A DNA stretch of 64,000 nucleotides from Globodera rostochiensis. Its lineage: Eukaryota; Nematoda; Chromadorea; Rhabditida; Heteroderidae. The notes below the pieces were generated by a model. That model was not told where the DNA came from, ran no database searches, and saw only the letters and a list, made by a program, of their open reading frames with translations. Shown here piece by piece: positions 1 through 10,843 of the stretch. Within the stretch, counting starts at the first letter, position 1; each line of letters opens with the position of its first letter. The translations under genes were made by a program, and so were the position numbers. Where the stretch lies: NCBI GenBank assembly GCA_018350325.1, contig JAEVLN010000002.1:4077752-4141751 (forward strand), written 5' to 3'.

Positions 1-35
1 GTAAATGATAATTAAAAATAATAATTAATAAATAT

Positions 36-160
36 TAGTGCTGCTCGAGAGTCTCGATATGGAGTCTTGACTCGAGAAATTTCTCGGTTTTTTGCGTCTC
101 GGTCTCGGGATCAGTTCTCGGTCTCGAGTCTCGGTAAATTTCAAGTCTCAAGCAGCCCTA
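36..160. mobile_element. hAT-type MITE, CTCGAG-rich
   Basis: A 125 bp element made almost entirely of variants of 'gtctcgagac'. Its ends are inverted: TAGTGCTGCTCGAGA on the left and TCAAGCAGCCCTA on the right, whose complement is TAGGGCTGCTTGA. The flanking octamers ATAAATAT and GTTAATAT agree at six of eight positions, as expected for an old 8-bp hAT target duplication. The element at 6933-7036 has the same ends and a perfect duplication. It has no coding capacity. It lies about 50 bp upstream of the SPRY start codon, so it may sit in that promoter (inference). Confidence 0.65.
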
Positions 161-213
161 GTTAATATTACCGTAAATGAACTCGCTATAAGTTTAAGTG
201 CGCACTGCGCACA

Positions 214-1481
214 ATGAGCGGTGAATATGAGCATGATCAAGCCTTGCCGAATGAACGAAGGCTTACAAAAAGCAAAAGCGGTTTGTTTATTATTATATTT
301 TAGTGGCTTAATTATAAATAAAAAGCAATCATTAACTAAATATTTTTTATGTTAAATTGTTTTTGAACAATCAATCATTTGCCGATGGTAAAGATTTGAT
401 GTCATTTTTAGTTCCAATTGAACATTCACAGCAGCTTATTTACAACAGAAATTCGAAATATAACAGCGAGGAACTTGGCACAATGTCTGATGAGGTCACA
501 AAATTTAAATAAAAAAGAATTACAGTACCCAGACTTTGTGTTCACCGGAAATGCATTTTTTGAGCATTCTCCAAATTTATTTTCAGTTCAAATTTAATCG
601 GTATAAAAGCACAGGTCCTTTGTTTAATACAAAAGAAATGTTCAACTTGTGGCTTGGGAGATTTAGGCCTGCAAAATAATACTTTTTAAGGTATTTATGT
701 CCGAGTCAATAAATGGTTGGGATGCCAATGCGTGCAACAAAAACCTTTCCATAATCGATTCTGACCATTTGGTGGTTAATCATAAAGGATCTTCTGGTAA
801 CCAAATTTAAATTTTTAAAAAAAGGCTGAGTCTAAAATTTTTAGGAAGTTGCTGCTCTGTGTTCGCTAAGTCGACCATTGAGAAACATAATTTCGGCTTT
901 TTCTATTATGAAGTGAAAATCGTGGAGAAACGCGGGTATTGTTTTGTGCATTTACTATTTTTAAAACAGCTTTTATAGGACTCTTTTCATTGGACTCGCG
1001 AATAAGAGTAAAATGACGGTGGACGGTTGGGTTGGATATGCCAGGGGAAGTTATGCGTATTCGGACAGTGGCTACTTTTTTGGCCATAATGTAAATGACA
1101 AAATTTTGCCCATCGATACGAAAGTCCCATTCGGTGCCACGGACATTATCGGCTGCAGCGTAAATTTGATGACGAAACAAATCATTTACACGAAGAACGG
1201 CGTGCTTTTGGGTATTTGCCAGGGTTTAAGACGAATATCCATCATATTTATACTTTCGCGATTCATCCCACCGAAAATGGGAAAAATATATTTTTTGAAT
1301 GTTTTCAGACAACCAAAAGTTATACGTCGACTCAATTGATTTGTATCCGTGTGTGACTTCATTGAATCCTGAAAACAAAATCGAAGCAAATTTTGGCCCG
1401 AACTTCAAATTCGATAACATTCTTGCAATGGTCGAGTCGAGTAGTGCAATAAATGATGAAAACCTGCAGGTCAACAACTAA
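214..1481 (+). CDS. SPRY (B30.2) domain protein, RBP-1/SPRYSEC family type, no signal peptide
   Basis: Model join(214..280, 412..494, 691..796, 845..935, 979..1211, 1309..1481): 753 nt, 250 aa, all introns GT-AG and in phase. The first ~50 residues are polar (starting MSGEYEHDQ) with no hydrophobic segment, so it is predicted to stay inside the cell. From about residue 60 an SPRY domain follows the order seen in cyst-nematode SPRY proteins: 'WDANACNKNL', 'SVFAKSTIEKHNFGFFYYEV', 'GTLFIGLANKSK', 'GWVGYARGSYAYSDSGYFFG', 'DIIGCSVNLMTKQIIYTKNG', then 'LYPCVTSL' and 'EANFGPNFKFDN'. SPRY domains bind partner proteins; in Globodera, secreted members act as host effectors, but most members lack signal peptides. 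The partner is unknown. An alternative donor for exon 5 after 'LGICQ' would also keep frame. A MITE lies just upstream. Confidence 0.85.
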
Positions 1482-1735
1482 CGAAAATTTCCACAAAATA
1501 ATTATCTCTTTCGATTACCAATTTCCTTCCATTCTTTGCGTTATTAATTGTCTGTTTTTTTGTATTTGTGCCAGGTATAAATTGTTGTCGGGTTTTCAAT
1601 GATATTATAAAGGTTGTTAACAAACTTCAACTGATTGTCTTTAATTTGGCGAAGATTAATCCATCACCATCAGTACGTGTTGAGCCACTCTCCTGTTGTC
1701 TTCTTCCGTCTTGAACTTGTTGCCCACCAAACGGC

Positions 1736-2440
1736 TCTTGACCCCCCCCCCCCCCAAGTTCCCTCCCCCTAACCTCGTCCACCCCCCTAAACCCCACCCC
1801 TAATCTCGTCGTCCCCCCCTAACCTCGTCCCCCACCCCTAATCTCGTCGTCCCCCCCAAACTTCGTCCCCCCCCTAACCTCGTCCCCCCCCACCCCTACT
1901 CGTCCCCCCCCCCAAACGTCGTCCCCCCCCTAACCTCGTCCACCCCCTAAACCCCCCCCTAATCTCGTCCCCCCCAAACTTCGTCCCCCCTAACCTCGCC
2001 CCCCTAACCTCCCCCCCCTAAGTCCCCCCCAAACTTTGCCCTCCCCCCTAACCTCGTCCCCCCACCCCTAATGTCCCCAAAAACTTCGTCCCCCCCCCCT
2101 AACCTCGCCCCCGTAACCTCCCCCCCCCCCAAGTCCCCCCCCCCAAACTTCGTCCCCCCCCCTAAACCTCGTCCCCCCCACTCCTAATCGTCCCCCCCCC
2201 AACTTCGTCCCCCCCCCTAACCTCGCCCCCCTAACCTCGTCCCCCCCTAAGTTTCCCCACGTAACCTCGTTCCCCCTAACGTCGTCCCCCCACCCCTAAG
2301 TCTCCCCTAACCTCCCCCCCCCTAAGTCCCCCCCCCAAACTTTGCCCTCCCCCCCTAAGTCCCCCCCCAAACTTTGTCCTCCCCCCCTAAGTCCCCCCCC
2401 AAACTTTGCCTCCCCTAACTCCCCTCCCCCTCATCCACCA
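1736..2440. repeat. C-rich minisatellite, CCCCCCTAACCTCGTC type
   Basis: About 700 bp of degenerate tandem units built from a run of 5-10 C followed by TAACCTCGTC, TAATCTCGTC or AAACTTCGTC. Unit length varies with the C runs (about 15-20 bp). The complementary strand is a series of G runs at short spacing, a pattern able to form G-quadruplexes. It lies 250 bp downstream of the SPRY stop codon. Long open frames here are only the consequence of C runs. Confidence 0.85.
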
Positions 2441-3360
2441 CCCATCCACAGCATCATTCATCCGACCCTCCTTCTTCAATTCATCCTGTCCCCGCCGTTC
2501 ATTCGCCTCATTTATCCGCCCGCCCGTCTCCGAGTGAACGGGGTGAAGGTCGCGGACAGACCAAGTTCGGTGGTTCGAATAGGGAAGAAGGAGGATTTGT
2601 TGCTCTACAGCCTTAGCAGGCGTACGGGATTAGCATATTGTCCACACATTTGCGTCCAACCCTTCTTTTTGTTCTGATTATCCATCCGGTCATCTTCATC
2701 TCCCCCCCCCCCACCCTCATCCCCTTGGGGGAGGTCGGCTCCTCCGTCCGCTGTCCCCCAAAACTCCTCAAAAGCATATAATCCTCCATCCTCATCTGAA
2801 GCTAAACCCGTCTTCTTTAATAATATACAACGTTTGAGACATTCCATCCGCTTTGCACCATTAAACTTACACTAAAAGTTTGCATTAATAAATAAATTTG
2901 AAGGAAGATTCAGCGGACTGAACTCCGCAAAAACCAAAAAAAAAATTTAACAGGCTTAGTCTTTTGCTTCATTTAATTTCAATTACAAAAAAAAATATAT
3001 TTAAACAAAAGGTCCAGAAGTGATTTAAATCCCGACATCCCTCCACCATATCACCAATTTTATAAAACTCGAATTTTTAAAAATCCGATAGTTTTTTATC
3101 TAAATTTGCGTGGAAAGGTCGATTTTATGGAGTGTAATATTTGGTAATTTTCAAAAAAGTAATAAAAGTTGGGACAGCAAGGAACCAGATGCTAATTTCT
3201 AATAGCAGTTTGAATTCGGGTTAGGCAAAATTTTTTCGGTGGTGGTAATTGGCAAAATTGAAGCAACAGATTATTATCATTATTATATCTTCATCTTCAG
3301 ACAGTCCGTCGCGCCGATCCGTCGTTTTGTTATATTTGGAGCGTCTCCGTTCGCTTTGCC
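2441..3360. other. No confident gene
   Basis: 2441-2870 is less AT-rich and open in several frames on both strands (for example an 80-codon minus-strand frame at 2605-2847 with an acidic Gly/Asp stretch), but no splice-consistent or recognisable protein emerged. 2870-3360 is AT-rich with no feature seen. Confidence 0.4.
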
Positions 3361-3373
3361 TTCAGCCACCACT

Positions 3374-5095
3374 TTCTCACCCCCCCCCCCCACCCCCATT
3401 TCCTCCCCCCTCCCCCCCCCCCCTCCCCCTCCCCCTTTCTTCACCCCCCTCTCCCCCCCACCCTCCCCCTCTCCTCCCCCCCACCCTCCCCCTCTCCCCC
3501 CCCACACTCCCCCTTTCCCTCCCCCCTCCCCCCCCCCCCTCCCCCTCCCCCTTTCTTCACCCCCCTCTCCCCCCCACCCTCCCCCTCTCCTCCCCCCCAC
3601 ACTCCCCCTTTCTCCCCCCTCCCCCCCCCCTCCCCCTCCCCCTTTCCCTTCACCCCCCTCTCCCCCCCACTCCCCCTCTCCTCCCCCCCACCCTCCCCCT
3701 CTCCTCCCCCCCACACTCCCCCTTTCCCCCCCCTCCCCCCCCCTCCCCCTCCCCCTTTCCCTTCACCCCCCTCTCCCCCCCACCCTCCCTCTCCTCCCCC
3801 CCACCCTCCCCCTCTCCTCCCCCCCACCCTCCCCCTCTCCTCCCCCACACTCCCCCTTTCCCTCCCCCCCCTCTCCCCCCACCCTCCCCACTCCCCTTTA
3901 CCCCCTCTCCCCCCCACCCTCCCCCCTCCTCCTTTACCCCCTCTCCCCCCCCCACCCTCCCCCTCCCCCTTTACACCCCCCCCTCCCCCTCACTCCCCCC
4001 TCCCCCTCCCCCTCCCCTCCCTTTCCCTTCACCCCCCTCTCCCCCCCCCCCACCCTCCCCCTCTCCTCCCCCCACACCCCCTTTCCCTCCCCCCCCTCTC
4101 CCCCCACCCTCCCCCCTCCCCCTTTACCCCCCCCTCCCCCCCTCTCCCCCCCCCCCCTCCCCCTCCCCCTTTCCCTTCACCCCCCTCTCCCCCACCCTCC
4201 CCCTCTCCTCCCCCCCACACTCCCCCTTTCCCTCCCCCCCCTCTCCCCCCCCTCCCCCCTCCCCCTTTACCCCCCCTCTCCCCCCCCCACCCTCCCCCCT
4301 CCTCCTTTCCCCCCTCTCCCCCCCACCCTCCCCCCTCCCCCTTTACCCCCCCCCCTCCCGCTCACACCCCCTCCCCCTCCCCCTCCCCTCCCCCTTTCCC
4401 TTCACCCCCCCTCTCTCCCCCCACTCCCCCTCTCCTCCCCCCACACTCCCCCTTTCCCTCACCCCCCTCTCCCCCCCACCCTCCCCTCCCCCTTTACCCC
4501 CCCCCCCCTCTCCCCCCACCCTCCCACCTCCCCCTTTACCCCCTCTCCTCCCCCCCACCCTCCCCCCTCCCCCTTTCCCTCCCCCCTCTCCCCGCCCCCA
4601 CTCCCCCCCTCCCCTCCCTCTCTCCCCCCTCTCCTCCCCCCTTCCCCTTCCCCCCCCCTCACTCTCTCCCCCTCCCCTTCCCCAGCCACCTCTACCCCTC
4701 CCCCCCCCTCGCCCCCCCTCCCTCCTCTCCCGTCCATTGTTTTTGCTGTTCCGATTCCGATCTCCTCAAAATAAAATCCCCTGTATTACAACAGCACAAC
4801 TCTTTTTACAACCCGACAACCATTTTTCTTCCCGTCCCCCACGCTGCTGCCCCTCCCCCCTCTCCGCTCCGCCGATTCCATCTTCAATATCCCCCTCCCC
4901 CTTCCCGCCCACTCTTCCACATCATTTGCCCCTGACCGCGTCATCTTCCACCCCTACCCTTCACCCCCCTCCCCCAAAAATCATCATCCAACCCCCCCCC
5001 CCCCCTCCCCCCCCCCCCTCCCCTCCCCCTCCCCCCCCCCCCCCTCCCCTCCCCCTTCCCCCCCCCCCTCCTCCCCCACTCTCCGTCCACTCATC
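3374..5095. repeat. Long C/T-only (polypyrimidine) tract
   Basis: From about 3374 to 4735 the plus strand is almost purely C and T, built from units like CCCCCCTCTCC and CCCCTTTCCCT. After a 90 bp mixed stretch, C-rich DNA resumes to about 5095. Purine interruptions are almost only single A residues in 'CACCC' or 'TTTACC'. The minus strand is the matching G/A tract. Open frames of several hundred codons on both strands encode only Pro/Leu/Ser or Gly/Glu/Arg and reflect absence of stop codons in such composition. Such tracts can form triplex or quadruplex structures and often collapse in assemblies. Confidence 0.9.
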
Positions 5096-5516
5096 GTCAT
5101 TCATACATTTCGCATCAAAACCACTGATTCTGAACCAATTTATGCATAAAAGAGCACTTTGATGCATTTTTGCCAAAAATTCATCCGTTAAATTGTGTGA
5201 AAATTTTTGTGATTTTTTTTTGAATTTACAAAACGAAAAAAATAATTGCCAAAATGCAAATAGCGCTCTCAATTTTTTGTGGTCCAATGTTTTTTGACCC
5301 GTCCCCCGTACAAATTCGAATGCTTTCCCACTGAATGATAAAATCCTTTTCTTTGTTGCCGCTATGTTTACATAAAACTGTGCATAGTTTGGCGAACTTT
5401 AAAATTAATAATGTTTTACATTTTTTATTTTAATTTAATTGCGAACAATTTTAATTTTCATAAATTTAAATTTAAATAGTATCAAAACGCAACTCAACAA
5501 ATTTGGCGCCAAAACG
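4736..5516. other. Ephrin upstream region
   Basis: After the polypyrimidine tract ends (~5095) the DNA becomes AT-rich. Nothing coding was seen. 5300-5516 is the presumed promoter and 5' UTR of the ephrin gene; no convincing TATA box was identified. Confidence 0.35.
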
Positions 5517-8500
5517 ATGAGAAGCGGCGGCGACGGCGGCAGACTTTGTCCGATTGTGCCGTTTCATTCTGTGGCGGCACTTTCCCTTTTACTATCGCTT
5601 TGTCCGCCGTCCCTTTTGTCGGGCAATGGACAACAACCGCCACAACAACAGCGACTTCATTCAGCACAAAATACCGCCGTCACATGGAGCGCAACAAATT
5701 CAATGTGCGGTTTAAATAATACAAAGAAAAAAAGCTAATTTTATTTTCATGAATAATATTGGAAGATGTTTATTTGTTTAAAAAATTGTTTAATGGGACG
5801 AAATTGTTGCTAATGAATAAAAAGAGGCTAATTTAAGCCTTTTTGAGTTTTGCGATATGTCTTAAACAAAATTTGTGTATTTTGTGGACGTACTGTTTCA
5901 AATTGATGGGCATTATTAACTCTTCTTATTCTTTTTTTTTTGTTGCTGTTGACCTCATTCTGCTGACCCCCCCCCCCCCCTCCAATTTTCTTTGTTTTCT
6001 GTCGGAAATTCCGTCTTCCTCCCATTCCCCCCCCCCTCCCATCTGTTGTGGCCCAATGTCCATCTTTGATGGTGCGTTTCAAATTGCGTAATTTGTGAGA
6101 AAAATGGATGTTGTGGGGTGGGGGATTAGATTAAGATTTGGATCTTGTGAACGAAAAGATTGTCTGTCGTTGAAGTGGACAATTTGTCGTGAGAATCTCT
6201 TTCCACGCCCCCCCCCCCCCCCAAATTGTTTCCACTCGAATGGATTCATTTTGGCTTAATGGGTGGGCATGGACGAATATGCTTTTTGATAGAGTGAATG
6301 GGCGCAGAAGGAATTGGGGAGGAGGTGAAAAGGATTCTTTGGAAATGATCAGCGATTGGATTGATTAATGAGGGGAATAAAAGGGCAAAAAAAAAAGGGG
6401 GGGAATATTTACGGTCGGGAAAAGTTTGCGCGATTTCAAGGACACGAAACAAAGAAAGTGAGAAGATTTTGAATTTAAAAGCAAATTTAAAAGAACTAGA
6501 GACCGAGAGTAAGGCTAAGAGAGTGGACTCAAAGGGCAAAAACCCGGAAATCCATCCTAAAAAGTACGGGATAAGGGATAGGGAAGGGATCAAAACACTT
6601 ACCGGGCCCGACCCGTGCCATTCATTCTCCCCGGAAACCGGGCATTTGCCGAATTTTGGGTATGTACCAGAAATGTCTTCCGTTCCATTTTTTGGCATTT
6701 CGTAATTCCGTTTTTTTTTGACACGGAAGACATCCCTGTTATGTACCTTTCGCACATAGGCAAATGCAAATCCGAACAGCCCCAAGTTGCCTTTGTTGTT
6801 CTCCTAATGCTTTGCACTTTGAATTGTTCCCCGGTGACCTTTCCTTTCATCGCTCCATTGACCTTTCTTTGTTTACATTGTGTTCAGATTCAGACCAAAC
6901 CATAAATATATAAAATAATTCCTTCCATTTAGTAGGGCTGTTCGAGACTTGAAATTTACCGAGAGACAGAGAAATGACCCCGAGACTCGAGACCGAGAAA
7001 TTCTCGACTCAAGACCGAGACTCTCGAACAGCCCTGCCATTTAGTGATTTTTCTTGTCAACCTAGAGCGAACTTTTGATTATAATTTTTCTGAAAGGGAT
7101 CAAATCACCTCGTTGGTTGAATACAAATCTACCCCAACAAAAACTTTTGATTAGTACCAAATTTGTTTAGTTTGGATTGTTCCATTATTTGTAAGAGTTA
7201 TTGCACTTTAAAGCTCCCTGGCGCCCAACTGAACACTCCCAACCGGCAGCTGCTTAATCTTTTTGAGCTCTTTTCCAATTTTGTTCAACAAAAAGCGTAC
7301 TTATTTATTTAATTTTGTATTTTTATGTAAATTGTTCATTTATTTGTTTTGTTGTTATACATTTGTCTGGCCCAATTATTTGTTGATGCGAGTGAAATAA
7401 CAAAGTGCCGACCGAAAACATCAAAAAATTAATGGGTTTTTATTGAAAATTAAAAAACGAAATCCTTTTTTAAAATTTTTGTTTTATCAGTAAATTTATA
7501 ATTCCCTTTTTGTTTTATTCTCTTCACAATTTGTCCAAATTTTCTTTGTTTGTCTCCCCAATTCACCCGAGAATCGTTTCTTGGCAAATATTTGCTTCAA
7601 ATTAATCGGGAACATTTAAATAATGCGTACATATAATTCGTATGTCGTTCGATGTGAGTGATGGCCGGGCGGGTGGAGCTGTCTCAAAAACATTGCCATC
7701 CGATTTATAATAATGTTATGGTGAATGGGGGCATACGCAAAATACATTAGCCGATTTCAAAAATATGTATTTGATTAATTCATTTTTATCAAATTATTAT
7801 AATATTTTATTAAAATTAAACAGTTAAAAATAGAAAAGTTATTGCTTTCTCTCTGGTTGTACTTTAACAGTGCCCGTCAACGTTTAATGGATGCTTTTTT
7901 CAATGACACAAATTTGTACACAAGAATCCATTACCTCCAACAAGCAATTTACGTCATTTTATGTTTCGAAATAACAAATTGTATTGACACAAAGTCAACC
8001 AACCAATTCACAAAAGTTGCACGTTTAAACTCACAAATACCGATATTCTCAAAATAGCGAAAATAAATTGAGATTTTCTCAAGCGATAACGGCGCTTTAG
8101 CCGTCAAAGTTTTTTTAGGTAAAAATGTATTATCGGCAAAAAATGTTAAAAACAGTCAGCAAAATTGTTGTAATAATTCGATTGGAGAATTGGATTAATG
8201 TCCGAGGCTAATTTAATAAGAAATTAAATGAACTCGGAAAAGCAATGAATAAATAATAAAAAAATAATTTTATTAATTAACTCTAATAAAGTTTCCGCCG
8301 TTCTTAGGTTTCACAATTCATCATCGTCATCAGAGCCTTCTAAAACAACGGCATCATTTGTGGTTTATGATGGCAATTTTGTGAATTTTGAATGTCCAAA
8401 TGAAAATGACCAATGGCTGGTAGTGAGCGCAGTCAGTGAGATGAGCTTAATCGAGTGTCAGGTGGTTGAAAAAGCTGAAAATGATCCGTCCGATTTGTGG

Positions 8501-9917
8501 ACGGTCAGATCAAAGAAAATAGGAGCCACGGGAACTTTAACTTTAACTTTAACTTTGTTTCAGTTGGATTCGACTTCCACGCCGTTTCTGATTTGCGATG
8601 ACAAAAATAGGCGCGGCAAAAAATTGATATTCCAACGTGAAGAAATTGAATCCGCCTTGAGGAGAAGCGGCGGTGGAGAAGAAAGGAATTACACAAATAT
8701 TGAAGAAGTTTTCTACCGAAAAGCCGGCACTTCCCTTTACTTTATTTGTACGAAATGTTTGGAGGGGGGGGGGGAGGTATTATTTTATTTTACTTAATAC
8801 AATAATTCTTCGGGGTCATTTAATTTGAATTTTTGGGGAATTTTCAGCCACGTCCAATGGCACCAATCGCGAAGGCATGTGGAATTCACGAGGTGGCTTA
8901 TGCGCGTTGAAAAACCTCCGAATTCGAATCGAATTCAGCGAGGACACTCAGCCGTCGTCGACTTCCACAGGCAATCAAATTAAATTAGTGCCCTTTAGCT
9001 TAAATTAATTAGACATAAATGTAACCAACCTCAAGTTGAGATACATATTTAAGCAAATGATTTATTTTTTTTTAAAGACGGAACAACGTGGATTCCATTG
9101 GAATATTCCATCGAAGAGATGCCGACATGGCCAATTGACCCAACAAAGCTTGGAGGAAAAGCAAAAAATGGAGACGACGGGGAGGAAATGGGCGAAAAGG
9201 ACGCGCACAATCGGCTGGCCAAGTCCCTTCGCATCAAACCGGAGTGAGTTTTATAAAATGGGAAATTTATTATATAAATAATTCACAAATATTTCGGGAA
9301 CGATTTTTTGAAGCTTTATTTTTAATAATCTCTCAAAGGTATTTGGAATTTGTTCGGAACCACGCAATTCGGGGCGGAACTGGCGACATTCGTTTCCCGC
9401 CAACGGAGAACGACGCGCGTGATGAGCGTGTCAAATGGCCCCGATTTGTGTCCAGGGTATTATAATTAATAATAATTTTTTGTTTTAATTTTTAAAAAAA
9501 GTTTATTTTGAAGAATTCTGAAAATTCATGGAGGCGTGCCCGGCCGTCTTCTCTCTCCACCAATTCGGACGCACACCAAAAGGTGCCGGAAGAACGGCAC
9601 ACCGACAACGAATTGATGAAAAGTGAAAGGACGAGGCACAAAGGCAAATCGAAAATCGCCTTATTTTCTTATGACCGACCCGACGAATATTCAAACAAAA
9701 AAAACATCAAATTTTTAATTTTAATTTATTTGAATGGGTAACATTTTTTCTTTATTTGTTAGGCCTTCCACCGCCGTCTTCGCCAACTCTTTCACATTTT
9801 CCAAAGGACCAACTCATTTGGACAACGAACGAATCAAAGTCGAGAATGATTCCAATGAGACTATGGAAATGGGCCATCATTTGCATCATAATTTTTACAT
9901 TAAAAAACTTTCATTAA
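5517..9917 (+). CDS. Ephrin (Eph receptor ligand), probably membrane-anchored at the C terminus
   Basis: Model join(5517..5704, 8308..8503, 8564..8747, 8848..8970, 9078..9243, 9339..9456, 9514..9643, 9763..9917): 1260 nt, 419 aa. Residues ~1-36 form a signal peptide with core 'SVAALSLLLSL'. The ephrin fold begins at 'AVTWSATNSMFHNS' and runs through 'VNFECP', 'LIECQVV', 'FLICDDKN' and the C-terminal hallmark 'YFISTSNGTNREG...RGGLC'. A long polar stalk follows, then a hydrophobic tail 'WAIICIIIF' ending near the stop, consistent with a GPI signal or short anchor. Ephrins guide cell and axon migration through Eph receptors. Two introns (after 8970 and 9643) only splice in frame as GC-AG. The start of exon 7 may instead be 9502 (four extra codons). 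The 60-nt intron at 8504 could be retained in frame. Intron 1 (2.6 kb) contains a MITE and a ~510 bp repeat arm. Confidence 0.85.
6933..7036. mobile_element. 104 bp hAT MITE with perfect 8-bp target duplication
   Basis: Ends are TAGGGCTGTTCGAGA and TCTCGAACAGCCCTG, an inverted repeat of about 15 bp. The octamer CCATTTAG flanks both sides (6925-6932 and 7037-7044), the target-duplication length of hAT transposases. The interior is variants of 'gagaccgaga'. It is inserted in ephrin intron 1 and shares its ends with the element at 36-160. Confidence 0.85.
7775..8280 (+). repeat. ~510 bp dispersed repeat, arm 1 of a distant inverted pair
   Basis: This segment matches the reverse complement of 22094-22604 with only a few differences over ~510 bp (e.g. 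'aaacagtt' here, 'aaaccgtt' there). Each copy has the same 71-codon frame starting MLSLWLYFNSARQ, but with no neighbouring splice signals it is more likely part of a repeat than a gene. AT-rich ends with no clear terminal inverted repeat. It lies in ephrin intron 1. Confidence 0.8.
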
Positions 9918-10189
9918 TCTCAAATTTTTTTATTGTCCGCTTTTTTAATGTCCGTTTTAGCTTATTATTTTGCGTTTGTCGGGTATTGTGAACTTTTTAT
10001 TTTGGTTATAAAAGTTTTTACTTTATTTATTTATTGGTTGTTAACGGCGAAGGTCCGTACACCAAAGGATTTTCCGAAATATTCTAATTATTGTTTCGAC
10101 AAAAGAGAATTGCGGCGGACTTTAAAAAACCAGGGCTCCGATTTGTATTTGTTTGCAAAGTACAGTACTTAGAAACTGACTCTCGTACT

Positions 10190-10822
10190 TTATAAATGTA
10201 AAATGTCCTTAATTTCCAAGAATGTATTATTTTGGTTTGTAGAGACAAACTCAAAAAATTGTTCATGCTCATTCTGTTTTTTCATTGCATAAATGAACGA
10301 ATCACTGGGTAAATCACGGGGCAAAAAAAATAATTGACGAAATAAATTAATAATGTCAGAGAGACTTGAAACGATTGGTATTTTCAAATTTACCATTTCT
10401 CTTTTCATAAATAAATCCATTAAATGGTAAACATTAAAATCGTTTTCAAAATTCTCAGTCAAAACTCGTAAATCAATTTGCGAATGGGAGACAACAATAA
10501 TAAAAATGTAATAATTAAATAAATTTGGGTCGATAACTAATTTATTCCCGGGCGTCCGCCTGCAGGAATGGAACGCGCACCGAAAAGTCCTACGGTTACG
10601 CCTTGCGGATCGTGCATTATTTATCGCGCCGTTCACCAAAAAAAGTGCGGCTAATTGCGGTCGTTCATTGTGGTTCTCCAAAAATTGTGTCCCGATTATA
10701 CGAATTAGCACATTATTTATTTCAAAAAGTATCATCAATTGCAGAATACAGTAAATTGATACATTAAAATTGAGGCGAAAATTGCTACGGTATTCAAATT
10801 GCACACATTTTGCCGCTGGCAA
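10190..10822 (-). CDS. Unrecognised 210-codon open frame
   Basis: An uninterrupted minus-strand frame with ATG at 10820-10822, in AT-rich DNA where 210 codons without a stop are unlikely by chance. Its C-terminal half looks protein-like ('DLRVLTENFENDFNVYHLMD', 'KREMVNLKIPIVSSLSDI'). I do not recognise it with confidence. It ends 272 bp from the ephrin stop and starts 22 bp from the channel gene stop, leaving little room for a promoter. An overlapping plus-strand frame (~10568-10760) is also open, so only one strand, or neither, codes. Confidence 0.35.
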   Translation of the reverse strand: MPAAKCVQFEYRSNFRLNFNVSIYCILQLMILFEINNVLIRIIGTQFLENHNERPQLAALFLVNGAINNARSARRNRRTFRCAFHSCRRTPGNKLVIDPNLFNYYIFIIVVSHSQIDLRVLTENFENDFNVYHLMDLFMKREMVNLKIPIVSSLSDIINLFRQLFFLPRDLPSDSFIYAMKKQNEHEQFFEFVSTNQNNTFLEIKDILHL

Positions 10823-10843
10823 TCGCTGAAGAGTGATTTGGAT

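Noticed and set aside
602..609. TATAAAAG as a promoter for the SPRY gene
   Set aside because: It falls inside intron 2 once the upstream exons at 214-280 and 412-494 are joined; phase and total length support those exons.
1736..2440. Telomeric repeat
   Set aside because: The CCTAA fragments are separated by CTCGTC and variable C runs and do not match the nematode telomere unit TTAGGC.
3239..5162. Pro/Leu/Ser-rich and Gly/Glu/Arg-rich long frames
   Set aside because: Consequence of a C/T-only tract lacking stop codons; no coding signals.
6246..6785. 179-codon minus-strand frame
   Set aside because: Lies in ephrin intron 1, contains a dispersed 'ccgggcatttgcc' repeat and has no protein-like features.
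7842..8057. 71-aa ORF (MLSLWLYFNSARQ...) as a gene
   Set aside because: Identical in both arms of a repeat, with no start context, signal peptide or splice partners; treated as part of the repeat.
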